Shown: piece by piece, positions 29,440-40,496 of the stretch
How positions within the stretch are numbered: position 1 is the first letter of the stretch
Layout: each line of letters begins with the position of its first letter
Assembly: GCF_037042905.1 (NCBI RefSeq)
Contig: NC_087245.1
Coordinates: 29,142,001-29,206,000, forward strand
From: Lytechinus pictus
Lineage: Eukaryota; Echinodermata; Echinoidea; Temnopleuroida; Toxopneustidae
Reading direction: 5' to 3'
Length of the DNA: 64,000 bases
Notes under the pieces: model-generated
Told to the model about the DNA's origin: nothing
Database searches by the model: none
The model's input: only the letters and a program-made list of their open reading frames with translations
Position numbers and translations under genes: made by a program

Positions 29440-32400
29440 TAAACTTACCACGATCATTTAAACGAACGAGACGATCGATGATTTATGATGATCCATACTG
29501 TTGAGGTTGACGATTAAAAGCTACCAGCATACGACCGCACGAGAAAATTAACGAATGAACCAGTGTTTAAAACGGAATATTCGCTAACCAAAAGTCTAAC
29601 GTCAGAAGCTAAACAATAGAAAAAATGCACAACCTCAACTGTTTTCGAAACAGTCGAATTATTCAGAACATCTTGAAAATAAGTGACCTTTAGGTGACAT
29701 TACAGCAATCTTCTTGACATGAAACAATAAATCTTAACGAGCTAGTTTAAGAACAAGCTTAAACTGTCAGGCGCCTATTGGGGACCTACTGTATGAATTT
29801 TACCTAAAAATCCTGACACTAAACTTGGCCTTAACAAACCAGCTCGATAAAATTCATAGTTTCATTAAGATCATGAAGTGATATTACTGTATTGTTCTTC
29901 AGGTAAATTATTCTTGCTTAAGTTCATGAGGTTTACCATGTTTACTCCAGTTGACAAGCCGATCTTACAAGCAACGATGTTTTGTTACAATTTACACTCA
30001 TCTTGTATCATGTAGATATTTTGAGCATTCCATACCTGAAACATAAAAACACAAAAGATCAATGTTACTGAATTAGATTTTATGTGACATTTTTCTTCTA
30101 AATCAATGAATTATACACGAGATCTATAACATACATTTCTTTTAACATTTAAGAATTACTATCATCGTCACTTTCTGTCATCAGCATAAACTTTTTTGTT
30201 TCAGTTAGGTTCTAATAACCGAATGGGGCTTTTGTCAAATAGTCTTCAGATTGTTATTACCACCCCCCCCCCCCCCTCCTGTATGCGCCTATGGCTCTTT
30301 CCTATACACGATTCTTTGAGTTCACAACCATGGCAAAATCTTTAGATATATTTCTATAATAGGTGTGTGGGACTGTGCGTGGGACGGTTGTTACAGGTTC
30401 ACACTGCCAAACAAGAATTACGAAAATTTCCATCTGAGCATCTTAAGACAAGATCTATGCCCTGAATATTAAATCTTTGCCACTCCTTGCAGCTATCTTC
30501 CTATATCAAATCAATGTTGCAACTAGTTTGATTATTATTATCAATATTAGCGCTTTGTACAAAACTAATTAGTCTAAAGCCCCTTTCAGATTTCTTAAAT
30601 TTAAAGATAATTTTACTAAGATCTATGAAGCCTACGTGCATGAAAATGTAGTTCTACATAAAAATGTCGAACCCGAATCACGAAATTCGAATTACATCAA
30701 GTAATCAATATCATGAATACCGAATGAAAGGATGCACACTTATACCAATTAATAAAGGAGATATCAAGAGTGTTAATGAATGTAATCTTACCACGATCAT
30801 TCAAACGAACGAAACGATCGATGATCTATGATGTGCATATTGATCTGTTGATGATGACGAGTAAAAGCGAGAAACATACGATCGTACAAGAGAATCAACG
30901 AATGGACGAATGTTTACAACGGAGTTTTTGCTAACCGAAAGTCTAACGTCAGAAGGCAAAAAGTTAAACGATAGTGAATAAGGCACAACCTCAACTGTTT
31001 TCGAAACAGTCGAACTATCCAGATCATGTTGAAAATAAGTAACCTTTAGGTGACATTACAGCAATCTTCTTGACATGAAACAATAAATCTTAACGAGCTA
31101 GCTTAAGAACAAGCTTAAACTGTCAGGCGCCTATTGGGGACCTAATGTATGAATTTTACCTAAAAATCCTGACACTAAACTTGGCCTTAACAAACCAGCT
31201 CGATAAAATTCATAGTTTCATTAAGATCATGAATTGACATTACTGTATTGTTCTGCAGGTAAACTATTCTTGCTTAAGTTCATGAGGTTTACCATGTTTA
31301 CTCCAGTTGACAAGCCGATCTTATAAGCAACGATGTTTTGTTTCAATTTACACGCGTCTTGTATTATGTAGATATTTTGAGCATTCCATACCTGAAACAT
31401 AAAAAACACAAAAGATCAATGATGCTGAATTTGATTTTATGTGACTTGTTTTTTTCTAAATCCAATTAATGAATTAAACACGAGATCTATAACATAAAAT
31501 TTGTTTTACATTTGACAATTATCACCACCGTCACTTTCATAATCATAATTATAAACTTTGTTTTCTAAATCTAATCAAATTATACACGAGATCTCGAGCA
31601 TAAACAAAATCTTTTTTTTTACATTTGACAATAACTATCATCGTCAATTTTAAACATCAGCATAAACTTGTTGTTTCAGTTAGGTTCTAATAACCGAAAG
31701 GGGCTTTTGTCAAATAGTCTTAAGATTGTTATCACCCCCCCCCCCTGTATGCGCCTATGGCCCTTTCCTATACATGATTCTTTGAGTTCACAACCATGGC
31801 AAAATCGTTAGATATATTTCTATACTAGGTGTGTGGGACTGTGCGTGGGACTGTTGTTACAGGTTCAAACTGCCAAACTAGAATTACGAAAATTTCCATC
31901 TGAGCATCTTTAGACAAGATCTATGCCTTGAATATTAAATCTTTGCCACTCCTTGCAGCTATCTTCCTATATCAAATCAATGTTGCAACTAGTTTGATTA
32001 TTATTATCAATATTAGCGCATTGTACAAAACTAATTAGTCTAAAGCCCCTTTCAGATTTCTTAAATTTAAAGATAATTTTACTAAGATCTATGTAGCCTA
32101 CGTGCATGAAAATGTAGTTCTACATTAAAAATGTCAAACCCGAATTACGAAATTCGAATTACATCAAGTAATCAATAACATGAATACCGAATGAAAGGAT
32201 GCACACTTATACCAGTTAATAAAGGTGATATCAAGAGTGTTAATGAATTTAAACTTACCACGATCATTCAAACGAACGAAACGATCGATGATCTATGATA
32301 TGCATATTGATCTGTTGATGATGACGAGTAAAAGCGAGAAACATACGATCGTACAAGAGAATCAACGAATAGACGAATGTTTACAACGGAGTTTTTGCTA

Positions 32401-35400
32401 TTCGAAAGTCCGTATAACGTCAGAAGGCAAAAAGCTAAACGATAGTAAAAAGGCACAACCTCAACTGTTTTCGAAACAGTCGAACTATCCAGATCATGTT
32501 GAAAATATGTAACCTTTAGGTGACATTACAGCAATCTTCTTGATATGAAACAATAACTCTTAACGAGCTGGTTTAAGAACAAGCTTAAACTGTCAGGCGC
32601 CTACTGGGGACTTAATGTATGAATTTTACCTAAAAATCCCGACACTAAACTTGGCCTTAACAAACCAGCTCGATAAAATTCATAGTTTCATTAAGATCAT
32701 GAAGTGATATTACTGTATTGTTCTTCAGGTAAATTATTCTTGCTTAAGTTTATGAGGTTTACCATTTTTACTCCAGTTGACAAGCCGATCTTATAAGCTA
32801 TGATGTTTTGTTTCAATTTACACGCGTCTTGTCTTATGTAGATATTTTGAGCATTCCATACCTGAAACATAAAAAACACAAAAGATCAATATTGCTGAAT
32901 TTGATTTTATGTGACATTTTATCTTCTAAATTTAATTAATGGTTTATACACGAGATCTATAACGTACAAAAAATCTTTTATTTCTTGTTTACATTTGACA
33001 ATTATCACCCCCGTCACTTTCATAGTCATTAGTATAAACTTTGTTTTCTAAATCTAATCTAAATATACACGAGATCTAGAGCATAAAAAACAAATCCTTT
33101 TTTTACAGTTTACAATAACTATCATCGTCACTTTCTGTCACCCGCATTATCTTTTTGTTTTAGCAGTTTGTTTCAGTTAGGTTCTAATAACTGAAAGGGG
33201 CTTTTGTCAAATAGTCTTAAGATTGTTATCACCCCCCCCCCCCCCGTATGCGCCTTTTGCCCTTTCCTATACTCGATTCCTTGAGTTCACAACCATGGCA
33301 AAATCGTTAGATATATTTCTATAATACGTATGTGGGACTGTGCGTGGGACCGTTGTTACAGGTTCAAACTGCCAAACTAGAATTGCGAGAATTTCCATCT
33401 GAGCATCTTTAGACAATATCTATGCCCTGAATATTAAATCTTTGCCACTCCTTGTAGCTATCTTCCTATGTCAAATCAGTGTTGCTACTAGTTTGATTAT
33501 TATTATCAATATTAGCGCTTTGTAAAAAAATAATTAGTCTAAAGCCCCTTTCAGATTTCTTAAATTTAAAGATAATTTTACTAAGATCTATGTAGCCTAC
33601 TTGCATGAAAATGTAGTTCTACATAAAAAAATGTCGAACCCGAATTCCGAAATTCGAATTGCATCAAGTAATCAATAACATGAATACCGAATGAAAGGAT
33701 ACACACTTTTACCAGTTATTGGTGTTAATAAAGGAGATATCAAAAAGTGTTAATGAATTTAAACTTACCACGATCATTCAAACGAACGGAAACGATCGAT
33801 GATATATGATGTGCATATTGATCTGTTGATGATGACGAGTAAAAGCGAGAAACATACGATCGTACAAGAGAATCAACGAATGGACGAATCTTTACAACGG
33901 AGTTTTTGCTAACCGAAAGTCTAACGTCAGAAGGCGAAAAGCTGAACGATAGTAAATTAGGCACAACCTCAACTGTTTTCGAAACAGTCCAACTATCCAG
34001 ATCATGTTGAAAATAAGTAACCTTTAGGTGACATTACAGCAATCTTCTTGACATGAAACAATAGATCTTAACGAGCTGGTTTAAGAACAAGCTTAAACTG
34101 TCAGGCGCCTATTGGGGACCTACTGTATGAATTTTGCCAAGAAATCCTGACACTAAACTTGGCCTTAACAGACCAGCTCGATAAAATTCATTGTTTCATT
34201 AAGATCATGAAGTGATATTACTGTATTGTTCTTCAGGTAAACTATTCTTGCTTAAGTTCATGAGGTTTACCATGTTTATTTAGGTCGACAGGCCGATAAT
34301 GTAAGAAACGATTTTTCGAGACACCTTCTGTGTCATGTAGATATTTTGAGCATTCCATACCTGAAACATAAACACACAAAATAATAGATGTTAATGAAAC
34401 AGCTTGTTTCTGTTAACGGTTGCTAAATCTTATATATAAATTCTGCACGAGAACTAGAATATAAGCAAACTTTGTATTCTATATTTCACAGTGATCATAA
34501 TTCTCATCACTCTTAAAATCATAATCATAAACCTTATTGTTTCAGCAAAGTTTTCTATTTCAGTTAGGCTCTAAATAACCGAAAGAAAGTTAGTCTTCTA
34601 TCAGATAGTCTATCTTTGTTATCATATTCCCAACTGTATGCGCCTATGGCCTTTTCCAATTCATGATTCTTACCTTAACAACCATATAACATGGCTTCTA
34701 GATCTATTTAATTACGTATGTGGGACTGCGTGGGACTATTGTTATGGCCTCAAAGTGTCAAATGACTGAAATTACTATCTGAACATATTAATACAAGATC
34801 GATGCCCTACATATAGAAAGATGTAAATTCTTAACTACTTTTTTTTCCTTATCCAACTTTCATGCCTTGGATCTTTGCCTCTCATTGTAGCTATCATCTA
34901 ATATATCAATGTTGCTACTAGTTTGATTATCTTCAAAGTCAATTTTAGCACTTTTTTATATATATATAATTAGCCTAAAGCCCCTTTCATTTTTCTAGTA
35001 TGTCAAGAAAATTGTACTTAGAATTATGCCTCTATCACAGCATTACATGTACTAAGATCTAAGCCCGGCATGTATGAAGATATCAATTTCTAAACTACTC
35101 TTGTCCTATCCACCTTTTGACATTGAATATTGGATCTTTGCCACTCCTTCATATCTATCATCTTATTAATTACTTGTACCCAGTCTCACTCACGCTTGAT
35201 TTGAGGATTACCGATCAATGCTCAGTGTGCTTATATTTTGGGACTGTACACTTATCCATACTATAGTTAGATTAGAAATGTTCGGTAATAATGAAATTGA
35301 TAAATATACTTGCCATGCAAAAATATATTGTATGAAATTATAAACAAAAAATCAATGCAATGATTCTCACCTTGTAAACAAGCGAAACGGATCAACTAGG
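29440..35400. repeat. tandem ~1.35-1.6 kb units (four plus one degenerate) with conserved splice-like sites
   Basis: Landmarks recur in order. A donor-like site CTTACCACGATCATT is at 29444, 30787, 32254 and 33764, with a degenerate CTCACCTTGTAAACA at 35368. An acceptor-like site CATACCTGAAACATAAA is at 30031, 31387, 32857 and 34356. Between them are AACTGTTTTCGAAACAGTC, TGTCAGGCGCCTA(T/C)TGGGG and a C run followed by TGTATGCGCCTATGGCC. Spacing is 1343, 1467, 1510 and ~1604 bp. On the minus strand each unit could give a first exon (donor GTAAG) and, from the next unit, a second exon after TTTATGTTTCAG. Open frames in the first exon differ between copies, so it looks non-coding (5' UTR or lncRNA-like). 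Confidence 0.85.
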
Positions 35401-36400
35401 ACAAACGCAATGTCCAGTTTCAGATTCGAAATCGATTAACGCCCGAAGTAAATGAACATTTCACCAGCCAAAATCTTGGCGTGTGAAAGTATGTTTTTAT
35501 TCAAGGGCGGTGCCTGGGTAATAGGGGCAAGACCACTTAAAGGTGACGTCATTTTTGTCAATTCAATGAAAGGGGTCTTCTTCTTTCAACGACCCAAAAC
35601 TTGAAATACTTATCGTTGTTTATTTGGCTTTCTTTTTGTTTATCCTCTTTTAATGTTATTTTTCATCGGGGTGAAGCCCCTGCCTCCTCCCCTGGCATCG
35701 CCCTTGGTTTTTTTTTATGCTAACGAACAATTCTACGAGAATTGTAGCGAAAAAGGTAAAAGCCTTACGACCTTTTCATCAAAAAAAGTTGTAAAGCTTT
35801 CGGTGAACAATAATCATTCAGTAAATATATGAAAATGAATTTCATTACCGGTAGGTGACAACACAGCAATCTTCTTGACACGACACATTAAATTTTACGG
35901 AAAAGGGCCAAAGAATTGGTTTCGGCCAGGCGCCTATTCTACGCCTACGGGGGGGGGGGGGGCTACATAGTACATAAACTTACGCTACGAATCCTGGCAC
36001 TAAAACCTAAACTTAACCAATTTCCATAAATTTTAAAGTTTCATTAAGGTCATCAAGTGATATTGCTGTATTGTTCTACGGGTAAAAGGACTCACTCATA
36101 CAGCAACATTTGATCAGTCTCAGCATGTTCATCTTTCCCCTCTTTGATGGCGTCGTCATGCATCCATGATCCAAATAACATAAATTCAGCAACATCTCAA
36201 AATTTCATCCAATAAAGAAATATATCTCCAAAGCTCCACAAAATGGGTCTTCCAATGTTCCGCTGATGGTCACAAAATTATAAAGTTCAAATTGATAAAT
36301 TAAGAGCAGAACAACCGTCCAGAGACCCATCAACAAACCTCCGGTGAGCTGAGGCTGAGGTTCGGATAGCCTCGGCGAAGCTCTGCCGTGAAATTAGTGT
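35401..36400. other. unit remnant and spacer with G run
   Basis: Fragments of the tandem unit reappear at 35850-36090 (GGTGACAACACAGCAATCTT, AGGCGCCTATTC, TTCATTAAGGTCATCAAGTG), so a further decayed unit lies here. A 14-G run is at 35949-35962. Nothing coding was recognised. Confidence 0.5.
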
Positions 36401-36712
36401 CTAGTCCGCGCACAAAAATTTTCTGTCCGATTCCCAAGTGATTTCGTCGATTCCCAAGTGATTCTGTATCTCAAGTTCTTCTTGTTGATATTCCAATGGA
36501 TAAAGATCCGCTAACTGCCAAAGATATCTTCTAAAATATAAATTATATCCCGTTAGAGTTAATCTAGTGTCGGTATTAGACCTGCTATGCCTGTCCTCTG
36601 GGAGAAACGATTCTGGTTGGTCACGTGAGTTAAAATAATTATGACGCATTAATTTTGGAGAGATGGATGTACAATACGCAGTTGGCGCCAATTTACATAA
36701 CAATTGCTGCAC
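36401..36712 (-). CDS. hypothetical ORF, 103 codons
   Basis: The ORF begins MQQLLCKLAPTAYCTS and ends near ITWESDRKFLCAD-stop, with an aromatic, moderately charged middle (GYNLYFRRYLWQLADLYPLE). It lies outside obvious repeats and the amino-acid mix is protein-like. A 15-bp direct repeat (ATCACTTGGGAATCG) near its 3' end argues for drift rather than selection. I do not recognise it. It may be a chance ORF or a piece of a spliced gene; an acceptor-like site at the internal TTTCTCCCAG would fit the second option. Confidence 0.25.
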   Translation of the reverse strand: MQQLLCKLAPTAYCTSISPKLMRHNYFNSRDQPESFLPEDRHSRSNTDTRLTLTGYNLYFRRYLWQLADLYPLEYQQEELEIQNHLGIDEITWESDRKFLCAD

Positions 36713-36849
36713 CTGTGCAGAGAGCGAAGAATGTCTCGCAAAGAAAGTTACTACAGACTCTTCGTTCTTCGGGTTCTTAGTCTACAAAGTCAGTCTATTT
36801 ACTAGTATCCACCAGGACTTGGCTGCATTTCTTATTGATTTTACGGCAT

Positions 36850-38778
36850 AGGTGTGGAATTACGGCTGCAGTAGGGTCGATGATTGATGAATTGATAGAA
36901 CACAGGCTTGCACGGAATCTAGTCTTTGTTTTGGAAATGTGCGTCGTACTTTTCATTCCGTCTTCATTTCCAAATTTCGAAACGATCTCGGGGTAACTTG
37001 CGAATTCCGAAATCCGTCAAAACTGTGGAATGGATAAAAAAAAAACATTAAAAATTGTCGTGAAACCTATGCAATATCTGTATAATGATGCGTAAATGCA
37101 ATTATTTGATTTTGGAGACATTTAATTTATGCAGAATGTTTTTCAAGGGGGACAAGTTGGGTTGATGAAATACAGAGAAAAAAATAGAAAAGAGATAAAA
37201 GAGAAAAAGTAAGGAACATGCAGGGATGGATGAAACATAACAGAAAGGAAAATGAAGAAAATAAGCGAAGGAGAGGAGCACTCGACAAACAATAAAACAT
37301 TCAGGTTACTATACGGTATAAAATAAAAATTTTAAAAATCCTTACGTCCCCTCCCATTTTCTTCGAATTTGCTTCTTCTGTTTAAGGAGATACAATGTCA
37401 TGTCCTAATTTTTAGAATTACATGTCCAAATTGACAAAAAAGAAAGAGCTCGTGCTTCGCGCTCACATTATTCTGTGATGTGAGATACAGGGGCAGCTTA
37501 CACGTCTTAACAAAAAAATGACAACTCTCATTCAAATCATAGGACTATAGATTGGTCCTTTTTGTTGGCTCCATCTACATGGACACGCAGAAGAAAATTG
37601 TAATTTTCTGCCTGTAGTCATGGTAGTTTCCCCTTGAAGAGGTGGGGGAAAGTGGGGTTTATGGAATTATCGTTTAATTACAATTATTTCTAAATTGATT
37701 TTAAAATCAGTATTTAGTGATACAGGATACATGGCTGCGTGAAGTGATATAATAGTCCTGACAGTCCGCACGTGCCGCACACCATGACAATTATTCCTCA
37801 CTGGGTAGGGAAATTTACCTCTTTTTAATGAACGCATGCATGCCTGCATGCAGGAAATGTACAAAATTCTTTGCTAGAACGCAGAAGTGAAATACCTCGC
37901 TTGTTGTTTCATAAATTTACTGGCAGCTAATTACATTTAGGAATTTGGGCTCGATGTGTGTGTGAGAGAGAAAGAGAGAGAGGGGGGGAGGCCGTTGTGG
38001 CAACAAGGAGAGGGGGTGGGGGTATCCCCCTCCGAAATTTTGATAAATTAAGGAAAGAGGTTGAAGAGTAAGCCATCCGCCCTTGCCCCAAACATTTTCT
38101 TTTGTCATTCAATGCCCCCCCCCCACTTCAAAAGAGAAAATGTATCATATCTTTCGCACGTTTTATTGGTGTCGGGGCAATGGGCCAAAATTGTCACGAC
38201 CCCTCCCCCCCCCCCAAAAAAAAAAAGGAGAGAGAAATGGGTGAAATCATAAAGTCATATTCATTAAGTCAAAATCCATTAGAAAATAATATTTTTTTGC
38301 ATGAAAACTGTCAGAAAATGTTGCTCGCTCACTTCACTTGAGCGCAGCTTTTTAGAAAAGGTTCCCATACTCCATGTCTGGCCCCCTCAATTATTTGGCG
38401 CATTACGCCACATTAGCAGAAAAAAGTATACACAATGCATTACAAACTACTGGATTTCCACGAACACGTGTAAAATTATATAGTGTAAACTTGTTCTCTC
38501 AACTTTCAGACCTTAGATAATTTAAAAACACAATAAAGCTTTTGCTTTCTGCATTTTGTCAAGCCTCAAGCACATAATTATATAATAGTTTTGTAAGATG
38601 GTGGAAAGCTAATACATGTTTCCATTATTCATTAAACACACAATCGTATTTCCACATTGTAATATTTTGGGAGAATGTCCTCTATTTTGCACCAGATTAC
38701 CTCATATTCAGAAAAAAATGATAAAATTGTTATCAACTTGTAAGAAATGTAATATTCTTTCATAGAGTATTTACTTAC
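36850..38778. other. spacer, no gene recognised
   Basis: The content is AT-rich with a GA-rich stretch (37964-37990), C runs (38117-38125, 38202-38214) and an A run after the second C run. An inverted ATGCATGCCTGCATGCA palindrome is near 37832-37851. None of the short ORFs has coding features. Confidence 0.4.
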
Positions 38779-38886
38779 TAAGATCGTCCACCGCTCTTAG
38801 TATATGGGCTATCGACAGTCGTCGTGCCTTCGTTCTGGGCTGTTCTTCTGTCGCTTCAGCTGTTTCGAGGCCAGCTTCTCCTCCGT
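38779..38886 (-). CDS. candidate orphan coding exon (108 nt, symmetric phase)
   Basis: The acceptor ctttatttttaag and the excellent donor gtaagt enclose 108 nt with one open frame: GGEAGLETAEATEEQPRTKA, then RRLSIAHILRAVDDL. Codon use is GC-rich and CpG-containing against an AT-rich background, which suggests selection. LSIAHIL resembles an eh1-type (F-S-I-x-x-I-L) Groucho-binding motif, but that is only pattern likeness. Another donor (gtaagt) lies upstream at about 39364 after an ORF with stops, so that upstream segment could be a 5' UTR exon. No partner coding exon was found in the window. Confidence 0.4.
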
Positions 38887-39364
38887 CTTAAAAATAAAGA
38901 AAATACAAATACAATTATTTCGAAATAAATCTTTTGGGGCAAACCTCTTAATTCTTGTATCTCATTAGAAATGATTTTATAAACCTTCTTCCAAAGATGT
39001 GTTTCAGTTTATCGGAGGGTACTCGCTGAATTCTTGTCTATTTCTGGCGGTCTTCTGGTTATAGTTGGATGTATAATGATTGTACTCTAAATTAAATGTT
39101 TAAGAAATAAACTTCACTATCTATCAATGCAAAGTTAAATCAACCAATGTATTTTGCATTCAATCTTTGAGAATAAGGCTTCGTTATCTATCTTCATAAA
39201 TCAATGGAAATGTAAAATGCATTTGACCATTGTTGACCTTAGCCTTATAGGCTCCTTACACATCATTCGAACTGCATGAAGTGACAGAAAAGGATTAACA
39301 TTTCACTTTATGCTCAATAATATTTTATAAAAATACATGATTCGAATAATACTAGTAAACTTAC

Positions 39365-39556
39365 CTTTTATCTTGCATTTCTGATGACATTAATTGTCTG
39401 AATATGTAGGATGAATCTGATAAACGTGGAAATAGAACCCTCATCCAAACATTCTAGAACAATGTATCTTTTCATTGATCTGGTAATGGCTAGCGCGGAT
39501 GAATACATCTTCGCATTCAGACCATGCGATCTTGAGTCGGCGCGGAGCCAGAACAA
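39365..39556 (-). other. possible non-coding first exon upstream of the 38779-38886 exon
   Basis: The minus strand ends in GCAAGATAAAAG before the donor gtaagttt at 39364. The 62-codon ORF over it stops just before the donor, and no frame with an ATG runs through into the next exon, so only an untranslated role is compatible. The upstream part (39480-39560) is comparatively CpG-rich. Confidence 0.25.
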
Positions 39557-39559
39557 AAG

Positions 39560-40496
39560 GTGTTAATTCCGACGTAGCAACAGTTAAGCACGGTATGACA
39601 TCCCTTTACACATCATCACGAAACGTTAATCCAACAACCGGTGGTTACCAGGGGCGGGTAAAGGATTTCATAAATGGGGGAGGGCAGGAGAAATAGCTAA
39701 TATTTACTCCCGGAAAGAGTTATCACACACAAAAGTAGTATAATTTCATTCGTATTTTGAGGGGCGGACTCCCCCCCCCCCCGATCCGATTGGAAGAGAA
39801 CTCGCAAGAATGGGTATTTCATCAGTATCATATTACATTTTATTTCAATATCTATTTAAAAAAATCGGAAATTAGGCCTTTTACTACAATATACTATTTT
39901 ACAAAGATGGCTGATGAACATTTCATTAAGTCTATCGAAAGTTTCATAATACACTTTTTCGTAAAGCATTTGATAACCCCCCCCCCCCCCCCGAGGTTAT
40001 TCCCTTCCAGCTCCCTACCCATGTGGCGTCGTTCATGCACTTTTTATCAATCGGATGAATAAATTCGAATACTGAGTAAAACGGTCAATTAAATAGGCGC
40101 CGCCGCCAAACATGCCAACGGGTTTGTTTGACGTCGAAATATTCCAGTCACCTGCATTTTCACTGGACATTATCAAGGGTAGAATTTTGTTTCATGAAAC
40201 AAAATAATAGTCAATGGTTTCCACTGACAAATTGAGTCTGAGCCAATGGGATGCAAGGATTTCGGTAGCTTATAACGATAGTCCGTGAAAATCACGTATT
40301 TATCTGTTTCGTGAAAGGCTTCACTAATCAGTGGAGGTCCATGGTGAAACATACATGACTGTGAGCATTGTTCCACCAAATACTTTCTGACCCGTCACGG
40401 TGCCTCGTAACAGGTGCGTTGAGTTCTTACGTTGAGAGAAGTTGTTGTTTTTGTTTGTTTGGGTTTTTTGCTCTCGGCTTGCACGAACGAATTAGT
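39560..40496. other. spacer with decayed G/C-run repeats
   Basis: Fragments such as CAGGGGCGGGTAAAGGATTT (39650), AGGGGCGGACTCC with a C run (39761) and a C run at 39978-39993 resemble ends of the GGGGCGGATCC element family seen at 45203 and 58799, but no pair of ends could be matched. No gene found. Confidence 0.35.

Noticed and set aside
29440..35400. Tandem protein-coding gene family
   Set aside because: Frames in the first-exon-like segment shift or stop differently in each copy while the splice-like sites persist, so a non-coding interpretation is better supported.
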